DNA of 64,000 bases from Armillaria gallica (Eukaryota; Basidiomycota; Agaricomycetes; Agaricales; Physalacriaceae), in the NCBI GenBank assembly GCA_037576215.1, contig JBANDB010000002.1, positions 2,170,001 to 2,234,000 on the forward strand, read 5' to 3'. The notes under the pieces were generated by a model that saw only the letters and a list, made by a program, of their open reading frames with translations, was not told the DNA's origin and searched no databases. Below are positions 34,201-45,583 of this stretch, piece by piece (position 1 is the first letter of the stretch; the number at the start of each line of letters is the position of its first letter). The position numbers and the translations under genes were made by a program.

Positions 34201-35640
34201 CAGATCAACGCAGATCAACGCGGGCATGTCAAGAAAATCGAAGGCATAGTGCCATGAACTTTATCTACGCATCAAAAGTACCGCCGATCTGTTGAGAGTC
34301 CACACCGTGCAGTCCTTCCTCATGCGGCGGCGACTCAGGCAGCCAACTGAAATTTGGCTAGCCCTCCTGTAGTGGAAAATGGATACGTATATCCAATCCT
34401 CAGAGACATCAATGTCAGGCAGCACTTCGCACTTCCGATGTATCACAGATCAACCTTCCGTCGATGCAGTGAATGGACAGTAACTCCCAAAGAGATCAGG
34501 ATGGCGCTTATAACCGTCCCATTAGCATTAACGAGGAAGAATATTCTCAGATAGTTATAAAGGGGAGCTTTGGATGGTTGAGGGATGAAATCGCTGATTG
34601 CAAACGACATGAGAGCGCGGACTCTCCTAGGAAAGACAAACGACAGCGAGTAAAAGAATCGCACTCGACGAGACTAGTCAGATTTGGGGAATTGAACCCC
34701 CCCGCGAAGTAGCACTCCGTCTGTTAGGCTATAACCGGACAGCTTTGGCCTTCCTTCTGTATAAAAGAAGAGGCACAATGCCATACATGGTTCCGACCAG
34801 CCGACCATGATGGAGCCCCCCAATACGTGGACTGGACCATATATGCTGATGATCCTCTTGTTAGGGTGGATGTGATGCAGGGTGGGCCGTGGTGGATCAG
34901 CCTCGAGGATATGGAGATCATCGTGGAATATGATGGAGCGCGATGTAAGCCCAGGGTCAATAAAGCTGGGTGTAGATTGATGCATACTGGTGGTAGATCG
35001 TCAGTATGGCACCGCAGAGGTGGACGATGAGGTACTTACAACCAGTTTTCCACATAGCTACTGTAGGATCTCGTTCTCCAACCAGTAGTTCTGCCGGTGG
35101 GTACACGAGTTATTGAGTTTCTTCATCGGATCCGTCAGCCCGACCTCTTCCGAATGAACCACGATCATCGTCCAAGTCTACCTCCAACCGCACCGGGGTA
35201 GCCCTGCGTCTCCCAAGCTACCCAGCGTCGATATGATGTTCCTTGGCCGACAGTCCATTCGTATGCGAAAGCGTCCAGATTCAAGTCTAACATCGACGCT
35301 GCGCTACGTTGGATAGCCAACGCGTGCGCATCGCAGATCTTCTGTACAGGAACAAGGATACGAAAATCCTTGGCATCGATGTGAGCGGTCCTGTTTCCTT
35401 ATGTGCAAGTGGAAGTGTGGTACCGCTGGCGTCTTACAGGCGAAGGTAGGCTTGCGACATGGATATGTTGAGAGTAAATGGGCCGGTGAACGTTAGTCAG
35501 GTGAACTGGATCGAAGACAGAGGGTGGGTAGGCGGCGGTCAATGGATGTTGGTGCAGAGGTCGTATCGGAGAAGGCGACTCATGATCGAGGTCGTATCGG
35601 ACAAAGGACCGATACCGTGGGAATAATACCGGCCTTTAGT
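34201..35640. other. Intergenic DNA between copies E and F
   Basis: No supported gene. Near 34685-34740 the minus strand has GGTTCAATTCC, a match to the tRNA/Pol III B box, preceded by TAGCC...GG, but no cloverleaf can be folded. A plus-strand frame at 34827-35030 (DWTIYADDPLVRVDVMQGG) has some coding character but no recognised domain. Confidence 0.3.
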
Positions 35641-36102
35641 ATGCTGGGAGAGAAACATTGCCTTCATTGTTAATTATTACAACAAGACGAGATAGATAAA
35701 TCGGAGCGATTCCTATATATATGGCGTTTGCTCAGAAAATGTACTCGAGCAGCTACGCGGAATATCCCATGCTCTTGTCCTGAGGTTTGTCCTTGGAGGA
35801 AAATCAGCTCCAATAAAGCACCTGAACCATAAAGACTGACATTCATTCGACCCATTTCGTAATCACCGTTGAGCACTTCCTTAGCTATTGCAATTACTGA
35901 CGCCCGTCTCCCATCCGTTCCCGGTGAACCTTGTGGTAAATAAGAATTGGTATCCCGTATCTATGGCATACAAGACTGGTATGCTCTATTTCAAATGCAT
36001 CTGTGCCTTAATACCCTAGATACCGCTGTATTGCCAAATATAGATATGAGTTCTTTATAAATATAATAAATACAACTATTTTGGAAAAACCTTTTTAGTA
36101 TT

Positions 36103-37309
36103 CACTGCTGGGGCATGTCAGTGTTTATGCCTGAAAGATGGCAGGTAAACACTGGCATGTATTTATATAGATTTTTTTGAGCGTAAAAAACTGTACCATA
36201 AAAACCTGGTAAAATACTATCTGCTTCCTTTCTAATCTTTACCTTGGTGTTTTGGCACATGTTTTTGCTACGAATTATCTAAATAAGTACATGCTGTCAT
36301 TCATGCTGTGTTTTATTGCCTGTAAATGATATTAGGTGTTTATACCCTGGGTTTCCAATTGTGTTCTTTGTTATGAGCAATTATATCATACATGATGATT
36401 GGTATTTCTTTAAGGTGTTTATGCAAGGAAACACCTATAAAACAAAGGAAAGACCAGGTGTTTCCTACCATAAACACCACAAGAAATACCTGCGGTAACA
36501 CACAGCATCTTTGCTCAGGTATTTTTAGAACAACAACATGATCAGAAATACAGGGTATAAACACCTAATATCATTTATAGGCAATAAGACTTAGATATGA
36601 CACAAATGGCATCATGTACTTATTTAGATATGTTGGAAATGCTAGGTTCACAGTGGGTAGACTAGTGGCTGGTAAAGCCAGACTAATGAACTTGTATTCT
36701 CTGTTTGATATTCGAGCTCACATCGTCACCAAGCGACAGTGCTGATCATTAACTGTCGAAGTGCTCATCTTACCAGTCGCCACATGTTAATGTCTTGCCA
36801 TTATTCTTTCATTAGTTGTACGTATTTGTTGCTTATATCTGCAGCTTTTAGTTAGAATTGTCGTATAAAAGGACTGTACTTGAGTAGTATATGCCATCTT
36901 GTTTGCAACGGATATACAACACCCTTTCCTCTTGCTCATTTCGTGGTCCCGAGCCTTGCAATTCCAATATTCTCTGGCTCCTACAGAGCCTGTATTTATA
37001 CTACGAAAACTATCTAGAATGTTTTACTAAACTCATCCATAAGCAGTAAGTATCAGTCCCAAGGTCATCTGGCATCATGCCGACTTAAACCTTCTACACT
37101 CTTCTTGTGGCTTCCCACGATATCTCCAACAAGATAATTCATAGCAAAAACATGTGCCAAAACACCAAGGTAAAGATTAGAAAGGAAGCAGATAGTATTT
37201 TATCAGGTTTTTATAGTACAGTTTTTTACGCTCAAAAAAATCTATATAAATACATGCCGGTGTTTACCTGCCATCTTTCAGGCATACCCACTGACATGCC
37301 CCAGTAGTG
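36103..37309. mobile_element. Foldback element with long inverted arms, nested in the TIR element
   Basis: The left arm (36103-36349) is the inverted copy of 36551-36630 continued at 37137-37309. Ends read CACTGCTGGGGCATGTCA on the left and the inverse of CACTACTGGGGCATGTCA on the right. Between the arms, 36400-36435 and 36455-36490 form a further hairpin (GGTATTTCTT...GGAAACACCT). Without the LTR lodged in the right arm it would be about 700 bp, almost entirely self-complementary. No ORF of note. It is a MITE-like or foldback element. Confidence 0.8.
36631..37131 (+). repeat. Solo LTR (501 bp) with 5-bp target duplication
   Basis: Starts TGTTGGA and ends TCCAACA (perfect inverted termini), flanked on both sides by AGATA (36626-36630 and 37132-37136). 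A TATA motif, GTATAAAAGG, lies near 36863. It lies in the right arm of the foldback element, and removing it with one AGATA restores the arm. A lone LTR with a target duplication is the product of LTR-LTR recombination in a complete retrotransposon. Strand is given by the TATA motif. Confidence 0.9.
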
Positions 37310-39590
37310 ACTGTAGCTCCATGTATGGAAGCAATAAAGGTAAGGAATAAAAGAGGATTGATTGTGTTGCTTATAATCAACATTTGAATGGTGGAAAGAG
37401 TGGTCAGTTGCTTAGGTTAGAGTTGGAGGTGTTAGACATGCCTAAAATTTTTAGTGATGTCTGGGTCAGGCCAAGGGGGTGCTGGAAGGAAGGAAGTTAG
37501 TTTATGATTTATCTAAATGTATGTGGAATAAAAGAATAATAATTTTTAGTTTATATTTTATAATAATAAAAGCCCAGCTCGATGACTTATATATATGACT
37601 AAGCAGTCATCGGGCTCGATGCGTGACAGGTCACATGATGTGACAAAGAGCTTCATCTACATGTGACTATAGTCACAGTCACAATGTTATTCGCTGTTTC
37701 AATGAGATCTAGAGGTGGCACAGTTCAGTTTATTTGCTTTAATTGCTATTTATCATGGACCTGTCACATTATATCTCTTATTATCTGACCAATGTTAAAT
37801 TATATTATTATCAACTTGATCTGTTATTGAATTTAAAACATATTTTATGCAAGTCTAATTGCCATAAGCATATATTAGTCATGGGCTTTTGCTGTCAGAA
37901 CAAAGAAGTTGAAGCAAGTTCAAAGTTGAGGAATACTGGAAAATAATAATGATTGCAAATGTCATTCTGGTATACATAACAGTAACAGTGGACATCCCTA
38001 CAAGTTCCACAGAAGAAATCAGCTGCGCAACGTCTGAAATGTGTGAGCACAAAATAGCTATGCAGAGGAATAGGAAAACATAAAGATAGAATAAAATCAA
38101 GCCAACTGAGAAGAGAAGAGAAGAGAAAAGATGAAGATCTGCAGTATAAATGCTAATATTTAAACACGGTCACAGATGCATGCATCTTAGTCACAACTGA
38201 TATTCTTTCTATATATGTATTAATATAGCAAAATCAATGTGTCTGAGGTCCTACTACCATGTATAGCAAGAACAAATATACACACACACCGGCTATACAT
38301 ATAACCGGAGCGTACCAGTCTTGTATTCCATACGTATCATAGCACTGCCGGTCGAGATGACCATATCGCTCGAAGACGTATAGGTATCCCGTCCACCCAG
38401 AATTCGGATTCGTGAATTCAGCACCACGTAAATGGCATTGGCATACAGTTTGGGCATGAGCAGAGCGGGCGCCGTATAGAAACTTTGACCAGGCAACGCA
38501 AAGAAGAGGATGAGGTTGAGTAGAGCGACAGCAGCTGGACGTCGGCGGTGTCAATCTTGTGACGACGGTGGGGTAGTGCAGAGTGAATACCTGTCACAGA
38601 TCCCGTTTCGATAACGAGGCGAACCAGCTTCGTGACCAAAATTCGGGTCTGACGGAAGCTGGTATTGCTGCGCATAAGCTGTGACATATTATCAACGTCA
38701 GTGGAGGTGACTGAAGGAGAGAAAGAGCTTACATAGTAAGTCATGCAGATGGCGATAACAACATCACACAGGGCGGAGCCTCCGCACCAGATCTACGCAT
38801 GGATCAGCACGATGAACACAGGGCATCTAGTCAGGTACTTACCCCGACGGCGATGTTCGTCTTCCGGTTATTGAGTTTAAGATAGTCGCCTGCTTGGAAA
38901 GAGTAAACGCCTGTGATTATAGCTCCCACAGAGCTTGTCAAGGATACCTATAAATATATGAGCTAAAATGCTATGGATAAGGAAGTACAGCAACGAACGC
39001 AGGTGACGAATATCGGGACGATCCGTGACCTTGATAATATGAAGATTCTGTATGCATAGAAGACCTGCCCGACAAAAGCAGCTGTTCTCATGATGAATTG
39101 CAGAAAACGAGCAGAAAATGCAGCACGTACATGAAGCACTCATGATGGGGATAGTGAGCCAATTGAGACGTATCTCAGTGAGGGCTTCAAAGTCGCCAAA
39201 GTCATACCCAAACAATCCAAAGGCGTCGTGGCTGGCGAGTATCGTCTGAGCTAATTCGACAACGTAGACGCCATAGACGAGATATTTTGTGAATTTCCTG
39301 TCTTTGGGAAATGCTAAATAGTACAGATCTAACGAGAATGCGTCAGAAAGAATTCACTGCTACAAATGAACGACGTGCACAGCTGCACAGAGAGAGTCCC
39401 GAAGAGTCCCCAGTGCAGGAAAGAAGCGACGATCTGAATTGCCATGTTAGAGATTTAATTGCCTAAGATCAAGGAAGAACCTAACTATAGGTCCAGTTCT
39501 GAAATGAAAATATTCAGTACATAGGTACCACTGCTCGATCCCAATAACTCACAGCCTTACTATGGGATAACCTGCGGGGACTGGGAACAT

Positions 39591-40720
39591 GTTGTATCTG
39601 GGGTCGCGTTGCCGGTCCTGAAGGGAAAAAATCTGTACATATAGTATCACTGATAATCATCGTGGGAGACTGAAAAGAACGCGCAGGAATACCCAAAGCC
39701 TGTCAGTCAAGTTTCATCACACCACGGAAACCAGCTGACCAACGGCTCAAAACTAGGTATGATTTCAACCATGTTCACGCGGCCAGTCTCGTATTGATCC
39801 ATCGACCTTATTGTCGTTATTGCGATCCGTAGCGACGGCTGAGAAGGAACCAAATCAGCCGAAGAGATTCCGGTGGGTTGATATTGAAAACAAGTCCTGC
39901 AATGTTTAGGGGTTAACTGTGAGGAAGAAGAAATAGCAGTGGATTTATTACCCGCCACAAAGCTGTTGAAATACTCTGTAGACAAGGTCAATGGGGCATC
40001 TACAAGTGACCAGGGAAGATCGCACGGTCGGGAACCCCGTGGACTCTTCTTCCTTTCCAAGTTATTCTGAGCTCGTTAATGAAAGTGATATGCATCGCAA
40101 GTCTGATCTATCAGATCCACGTCCATTCACTGACTTCCAAGTTATTCCAGTCACAAACACTCCGCAATGTAAATCTCGGCCACATGCTGATGAGGAACTT
40201 GGTAAGTGTCACGGTCATAATGCGATGGGAACGTTTGACGCACCACCCAGTGAGAAAGTCTCAAAGATTTCTTGTATTCCAGTCTGGTATGACTTACAGA
40301 CCACATAGCGAAAACTTCCGCTCTTTGGAACCGAGACTCGGTATCGCGAGTAGCAAAATTTGGCAGACAAGGAACACCTCTGACCCGGAACCTGCGATAT
40401 CAAGCTCCTGATTGTGGTAGCCAGTCCTGTGGAAGCGTTGTTAGTGAGCACATAAACCTGAGAGCAATCGTCCCTTGAGTACCTATCTGCTGAAGATCCT
40501 GCGCTTCCCTCCCCACCAAGCCAAGATTAGACACGGTGATCTGATCAATATATCTCAGCACCGTATCTGTTCCTAATCCTCAAGCTCCAGCACGATGTAT
40601 TATGTGAAATTGCTATCGACAGGGACGAACGCGGGAAGAGGCATACGTCAATAAACTCCGAGTCGCTTACTTGCTTGATGAACTGGATAGTGGGAGGATT
40701 GGAAGCCTCTACGAGTTTTC
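39591..40720. repeat. Duplicated 5' flank of copy F (block Q, copy 2 of 3)
   Basis: Homologous to 33068-34200 and 42812-43690 (see there). The minus strand again shows the exon-like piece PPTIQFIKQ followed by GTAAGC at about 40674 and, further left, LTNNASTGLATTIRSLISQ, also present near 43640 (LTNGATLGLATTIRNFISQ). These recurrences suggest a decayed gene of unknown family that was duplicated with the array. Confidence 0.5.
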
Positions 40721-41336
40721 CATGATGTTGGTCTGGAGCAACGGATGTTGCTACTATGGATTTAGTACTGGGGTTCGATTCCCCGCTCCCGGCTCTTTGC
40801 TCGCCCACTGGTTATTTTGTCACTAGTAAGCAGCTGAAAATGGGAGAGCTTCTCACTTTCTATGTCACCCATAAAACCAGAGGAGAATGATAGTTTTGCA
40901 ACTGCTGCTGGGATTCCCCGATCCAAATTACCGGAACGAGATGCTCGAGGGCGACAGGAAACTGCTTCAGATTTGAGTCACGAGGATTATTCGTAGTGGT
41001 TAGGCTTGAAGTAAGTTTAGCGTAGGATTTATCGTCGATATCAATAGAGCCCGAGTTGAAAACTGTGTCGATGGGTCCTCCAAGATGGACTGAAGATCGC
41101 GGCATAGAGATGCGTCGAACGTACTGTATGCGTGCTTGTACTAAGTCGGTCGATAATTTACTTGTCAAACATGAGCACCAATTCTTGAATAAGGACCGTA
41201 TGCTTGAAGTCGGAAAGACTCTAAGCTCAACGGGACACACCTCAACATGAGACCGTAACATTTGGCCAGTATTTATTACAACAAAGCTTGATAAATAACT
41301 CGGAGCGGGTTCCTATACATAGGGTTAGCTCAAAAC
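40721..41336. other. Intergenic DNA left of copy G
   Basis: 41040-41280 matches 31340-31510 left of copy E. At about 40769-40780 there is GGTTCGATTCC, a perfect B-box match, but no tRNA cloverleaf. No gene is supported. Confidence 0.35.
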
Positions 41337-42811
41337 TCAAACAGTTACGTAGCATATCCCATGCTCTTGTCCTGTGATTTTTCCTTGGGGGAAAATGATC
41401 AGCTCCAGTAACTTGGTGCATGAACCACAGTGACTGACATTCATTCGACCCATGTCAACATCACCGTTGAGCACTTCCTTAGTTATCGCAACCACTGATT
41501 CCCGTCTTTGCCTTCCATTCGTCTCTAGTGAATGTTGTGGTGATTGAGAAATAGTATCCCGTATCATAGTACTACCGGTTGAAATGACCATATCGGTTGG
41601 AGACATATAGGTATCCCGTCCATCCAGAATTCGGATTCGCGAGTTCAGCACCACGTAAATGGCATTGGCATACAATTTGGGCATGAGCAGGGCGGGTGCC
41701 GTATAGAAAGTCTGATGAGGGAACACAAAAAAGAGGATAAGGTTGAGCAGAGCGAAAACGGCTGAACATAGGCAGTGTTAATCTTGTGACAGCGGTAGAT
41801 GTTGTAGAGTAAAAACCTGTTGTAGATCCCGTTTCGATAGTAAGACGAATTAGCTTTGTGACTAGAAATCGGGTCTGACGGAAACTAATATTGCGGCGCG
41901 TAAGCTACGACATAAATCAATGTCAATAGCTGAAAGAGAGAAAGAGCTCACATAGTAAGTCATGCAGATAGCGATGACAATATCACACAATGCAGAGGCT
42001 CCGCACCAAATCTACGCATAAATAAGCACGACGAACACGCGTAGCCTAGTCAGTTACCTACCCCTATGGCGATGGACGTCTTCCTATTATTGAGCTTAGT
42101 GATGTTGCCTGCTTGGAAAGAGTAGACACCCGTGATTATAGCTGCCACAGAGCTTGTCAAGGATACCTGTAAATAGATGAGATAAACTGCCACAGAGAAA
42201 GAGCACGGCAACAAACACAGATGACGAGTATCGGGATGATTCGTGACTTCGACAATTTGAAAATTCGGTATGCATAGAACACCTGCCCGACACAAGCAGC
42301 TGTATGCATGATAAGTAACGGATACCGACCAAAAGATGCTGCACGTATCAGCAGCGCTCATGATGGGGACCGTGAGCCAATCAAAATGCATATCGGTGAT
42401 CGCTTCGATATCACCGAAGCCGTACCCGAACATTATGAAAGCATCGTGGATAACGAGCGTCGTCTGAGCAAATTCGACGACGTAGATGCCATAGACGAGA
42501 CTTTTTGTAAACGTTCTGTCCTTCGGAAATGCTAGATAGTACAGATCTGACGAGAATTTAGAATTAAATTGCTACTAAGAATGGGGCGGACGCACACAAT
42601 TGCACAGAAAGAGTCCCGAAGAGTCCACTGTGCAAGAGAGTGGCGACAATCTGAATTGTCGTGTTGGGATTGGAGCGTCTAAGTGGGAACAAAAAAAGAA
42701 CGAACGATGGGTCCAGACCTGAAATAAGCTGCTTCAGTACACACCAGTGTTCGATTCCAAGATGATAACTTACAGTCTTACGGTGGGATAACCTGGGGGG
42801 GCGGGCTGCAT
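41337..42811 (-). pseudogene. DUF6534 copy G, one splice donor lost
   Basis: The nine-exon layout of copy C is present with an open frame in every exon. Exon 1 starts at 42811 (MQPAPPGYPTVRL); microexon SGPI; IVATLLHSGLFGTLSVQL; HDAFIMFGYGFGDIEAITDMHFDWLTVPIMSAA; IWCGASALCDIVIAICMTYY; ISFRQTRFLVTKLIRLTIE; exon 9 from 41761 to a stop at 41337. If spliced normally it would give 351 residues. The donor after exon 4 is ATACGTGC where other copies have GTACGTGC (near 42345), so this intron has lost its GT. A nearby cryptic donor would shift the frame. It is therefore probably a young pseudogene, unless the reads differ. Confidence 0.8.
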
Positions 42812-43690
42812 GTTGTATCTGCGGTAGTTTTACCCGTCCTGAAAGGAAAGAATCTGTACATATATTGCTGATAATCATCGTGAGAGGCCTAAAAGAAGAC
42901 GCACAAATACCCAAAGACGGTCAGCCAGGTTTCATCACGCCACGGAATCCAGCGAACCAACGACCCAAAACCAGGTACGATGTCAACCATGTTCAGGTGG
43001 CCAGCCTCGTATTGGCCCATCGACCTTGTTGTCATGGTCCCAATCCACAGCGGCAGTTGAGAAGAAACCTTCGAAACAAGTTAGCCGAAGAGATTCCTGC
43101 GAGCCGATAATGGCAACAAGTCCCGCAGGGTTTGAAGAAAAACTGTGAGAGGAGGAAGAGATATCAGTGAATTTATCCCCCACCATGCTTGAAATACTCT
43201 GTAGTCAAGGTCGAAGCGGAATCTACAGTAGTCAGGAAAGATCGCACGCCGAGGAACCCGGTGTACTCTTCTTCCTTTCCGAGTTACTCGGAGTTGAGTT
43301 CTGAGCTCGTTTATCGAATAATCTGACGTTGATATGCATCGCAAGTCTGATCTATCAGATCCACAAACTTACAAGTAAATCTAGTCATAAACACTCGTTG
43401 ATGAGGAACTTGGTATTACGGTCATAATGCGATGCATACGTTTGACGCACCATCGGTGAGAAATACTCCAAAATCGAAAGCTTTCTTGCGTTCTAGTCTT
43501 TGATGCCTTGCACATCATCTCTTTGGAACCGAGATTCGGTTACATGAGTAGTCGATTTTGGCAGCACCGAATGTGGCATAAAAAAAGGAACCCTGCGATA
43601 TGAAGTTCCTGATTGTGGTAGCCAGTCCCAGGGTAGCGCCGTTAGTGAGTACCTCATGAGAGCAATCGTCCATAAGTAGCTCGCTGGAAT
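42812..43690. repeat. Duplicated 5' flank of copy G (block Q, copy 3 of 3)
   Basis: Homologous to 33068-34200 and 39591-40720: TTTCATCACGCCACGGAAT, CTTGAAATACTCTGTAGTCAAG and GAAGTTCCTGATTGTGGTAG. It is shorter than the other two copies and ends about 43690. Confidence 0.5.
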
Positions 43691-44990
43691 TGAGTCCGGC
43701 TAGTGATAGAGTCCATTTTCTTCTGTGAGGCTGACTGGACACAAGGGAAGTTTGAATTCGAACACGGGCAAAGGCTCCAACTCGCTCATGGTCGACTTAA
43801 GTCTCAGCTGCTGCCAGTGGTATATCGATAGCTGGCTAGATGAGAAGACCGAGAGAAGACGCCTTTGAATGGAAGATAGCGACCGACAAGGAGTGTCTAA
43901 AAGCCCTCTTGCCTTTGAAATTTTCGTTTGGAACTTAAAACTTTTACCTGGGGATATGCAAGTTACAACGGGAGGACCATAATTACCTTGCTTGTCAAGG
44001 TCTCTGTGGGTCTAAAATCCGTGATTACCAAGCGTAAATTATCACATGATGTGATGTAATAGCGGTGTAATACTCCGTCATGCACTGTCGCGACAAATAC
44101 CACTCAAGTTACTATTGATCGATGGGAAGTGCAACTCTGGTCAGAAGTGCAACTTTCGTAAATGTTGACCTCCTACAGGCCACATTGACTACATGTTCCT
44201 CCTGTAGATTTATTTTAGAGTACCTATAGATGATATGTACAAGTCTATTAAGTCAGATCGGTTTTCCGTTGAGTTCATTATAATCAGGAATCTTTACATG
44301 GTGCCCAATCGACTCAAAAATGAGCTGCACATCGCGTTCTTGCCTCGTATTGATACAGTGAGATGCTGGGTGATTTTGAGAGATTTATACAAGCTCAAGT
44401 GCCGATCACGGCTTCGCCGCGATTGCGGTGTACCGGGAATCCTATCAGTTTTTGGCGAACATGATGAAGCCCACTTTGGAGGGTGAGTGCACCCAGTACT
44501 GCTTCTCTCCAAGTTCTCTCCAGCTGGGATGACATGCTCAAATCATATAAGTACCACACTCCCTTCTTCATGTCTTGTGAAATTCTGTCCTCAGATATTG
44601 GTAGCATATTGTTGATCTATAAAATCAAATTATCATACTCGAAAGAGAAAGGCATGAACACCGCTCAAGCAAGGTATCAAAGTCGTCGACCGACGACCGC
44701 TAGTAGAAAATAACGCCAAAGTAACAATTGAGCCGACAAAGTTCATGTACAGTCTGGTCACGAGACTACCGGCAAAGCGGCCGAGACAATATTTGAGATA
44801 ATATTTGAATTCAATTTAAACCCCGATAGATAAGCGTGCTGCCCTGCCGAACATTTCTTTCTAAATGACCGCCATCTACCTCGCCAATATACATGAATTT
44901 TTGACCTTCATTCCCGAATGACCTAGGCTTGGTCCTACAGCCTCAATAGCTACCAAAGCCGTCGCGCGAAATATCCCCCTTGCTGAGGAA
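43691..44990. other. Intergenic DNA right of block Q
   Basis: No supported gene or repeat except a short match near 44880 (CGCCAATATACATGAATTTTTGAC) to the motif seen near 19510, 23665 and 29215 upstream of other array units. A plus-strand frame at 44235-44486 has no recognised domain. Confidence 0.35.
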
Positions 44991-45480
44991 TGACCGATTT
45001 CCTGTCACTGGATTCAACACTCATCCCTAGACTGGGGGGATTTCTCGCTTCAGTAATCAATAGTATCAATGTCGGTGATGTGTCTTGTCAGTCGATGGAA
45101 GAGATCCTACTCCGTATGATTGTTTTGTCACCCAATGCTGAAAATACTGCTAACCTGTATGGCGAATACATTGATTGCTACGGCGATAAATCTTATCGTT
45201 CGTACCATCGCGAATGCTGCGCATCTCTCCGGGAATACTGTCGTGGAACGTTCTCTCGGCGGCAACAACACGAACTCCCAAAAGGACGAACACAAATCCA
45301 AGGTCATTCGAGCAACAAATGAGGAGGGATTGGGTTAATTCGGGAACATTCAAGCCTGCTCCGACAAGGACGAGGCAGCTTCGGTATTGCTTTCCGAGGC
45401 AGAGCCGCTGGGTCAACCGTTCCGTCTCGATATGACTAGGAAGCAGAAAGGTGCCGCTGCCTTGGTCATGAAGGTCGGTC
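44991..45480 (+). pseudogene. Decayed plus-strand gene piece with a hydrophobic helix
   Basis: A frame with ANTLIATAINLIVRTIANAAHL (about 45150-45215) followed by SLGGNNTNSQKDEHKSK, and in another frame SEAEPLGQPFRLDMTRKQKGAAALVMKV just before a GTCGG site near 45474. The last piece resembles the RHKGAAAIAIAV piece of P2 (about 20770) and RQEGIGAIAVKV of P1 (about 16190). It is likely the 5' part of the same decayed family, here less fragmented. Family not recognised. Confidence 0.3.
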
Positions 45481-45583
45481 TTTGATTGATTGTTGTCAGA
45501 GATCGTTGCCTCACCGCTAGACTCGCAACCAGTTTCCATCTTCGGCTCACGTCACGAGATCAAGGCGCACGAGCCTACGAAGG

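Larger units (their letters stand above)
35962..38332. mobile_element. TIR DNA transposon, non-autonomous, in copy F (2371 bp)
   Basis: The two ends are 25-bp inverted repeats (35962-35986 and 38308-38332) differing at two positions; the left end starts TATGGCATACAAGACTGG. CGTATC flanks both sides (35956-35961 and 38333-38338), a 6-bp target duplication. Paralogue G has CGTATC once at the equivalent site, confirming the empty site. The interior is AT-rich and has no transposase ORF, so it is non-autonomous. It carries a nested foldback element (36103-37309). A hairpin, CGATGACT...AGTCATCG, is near 37579-37611. Superfamily is not determined; a 6-bp duplication fits few DNA transposon groups. 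Confidence 0.85.
35670..39590 (-). pseudogene. DUF6534 copy F, last exon split by a 2.37-kb TIR element
   Basis: Exons 1-8 and the first part of exon 9 (39590 to 38333) are intact: MFPVPAGYPIVRL, microexon TGPI, IVASFLHWGLFG, GYDFGDFEALTEIRLNWLTIPIMSAS, IWCGGSALCDVVIAICMTYY, TSFRQTRILVTKLVRLVIE, PKLYANAIYVVLNSRIR. The element sits after AMIR in the cytosolic tail. The frame enters the element and ends after MEYKTGTLRLYV at 38293, so a 290-residue protein with all helices could still be made with a new 12-residue tail. The original tail survives left of the element (35955 to 35670: DTNSYLPQGSPG, EVLNGDYEMGRMNVS), with no stops, which points to a recent insertion. Same phase pattern as copy C. 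Confidence 0.88.

Noticed and set aside
34670..34745. Possible tRNA gene on the minus strand (B-box GGTTCAATTCC with A-box-like TAGCC...GG)
   Set aside because: Acceptor arms do not pair and no anticodon arm can be folded; at most a decayed Pol III-type sequence.
40680..40795. Possible tRNA gene on the plus strand (perfect B-box GGTTCGATTCC)
   Set aside because: No D-arm, a 6-nt loop where the anticodon loop should be, and only a partial acceptor match at the wrong spacing.
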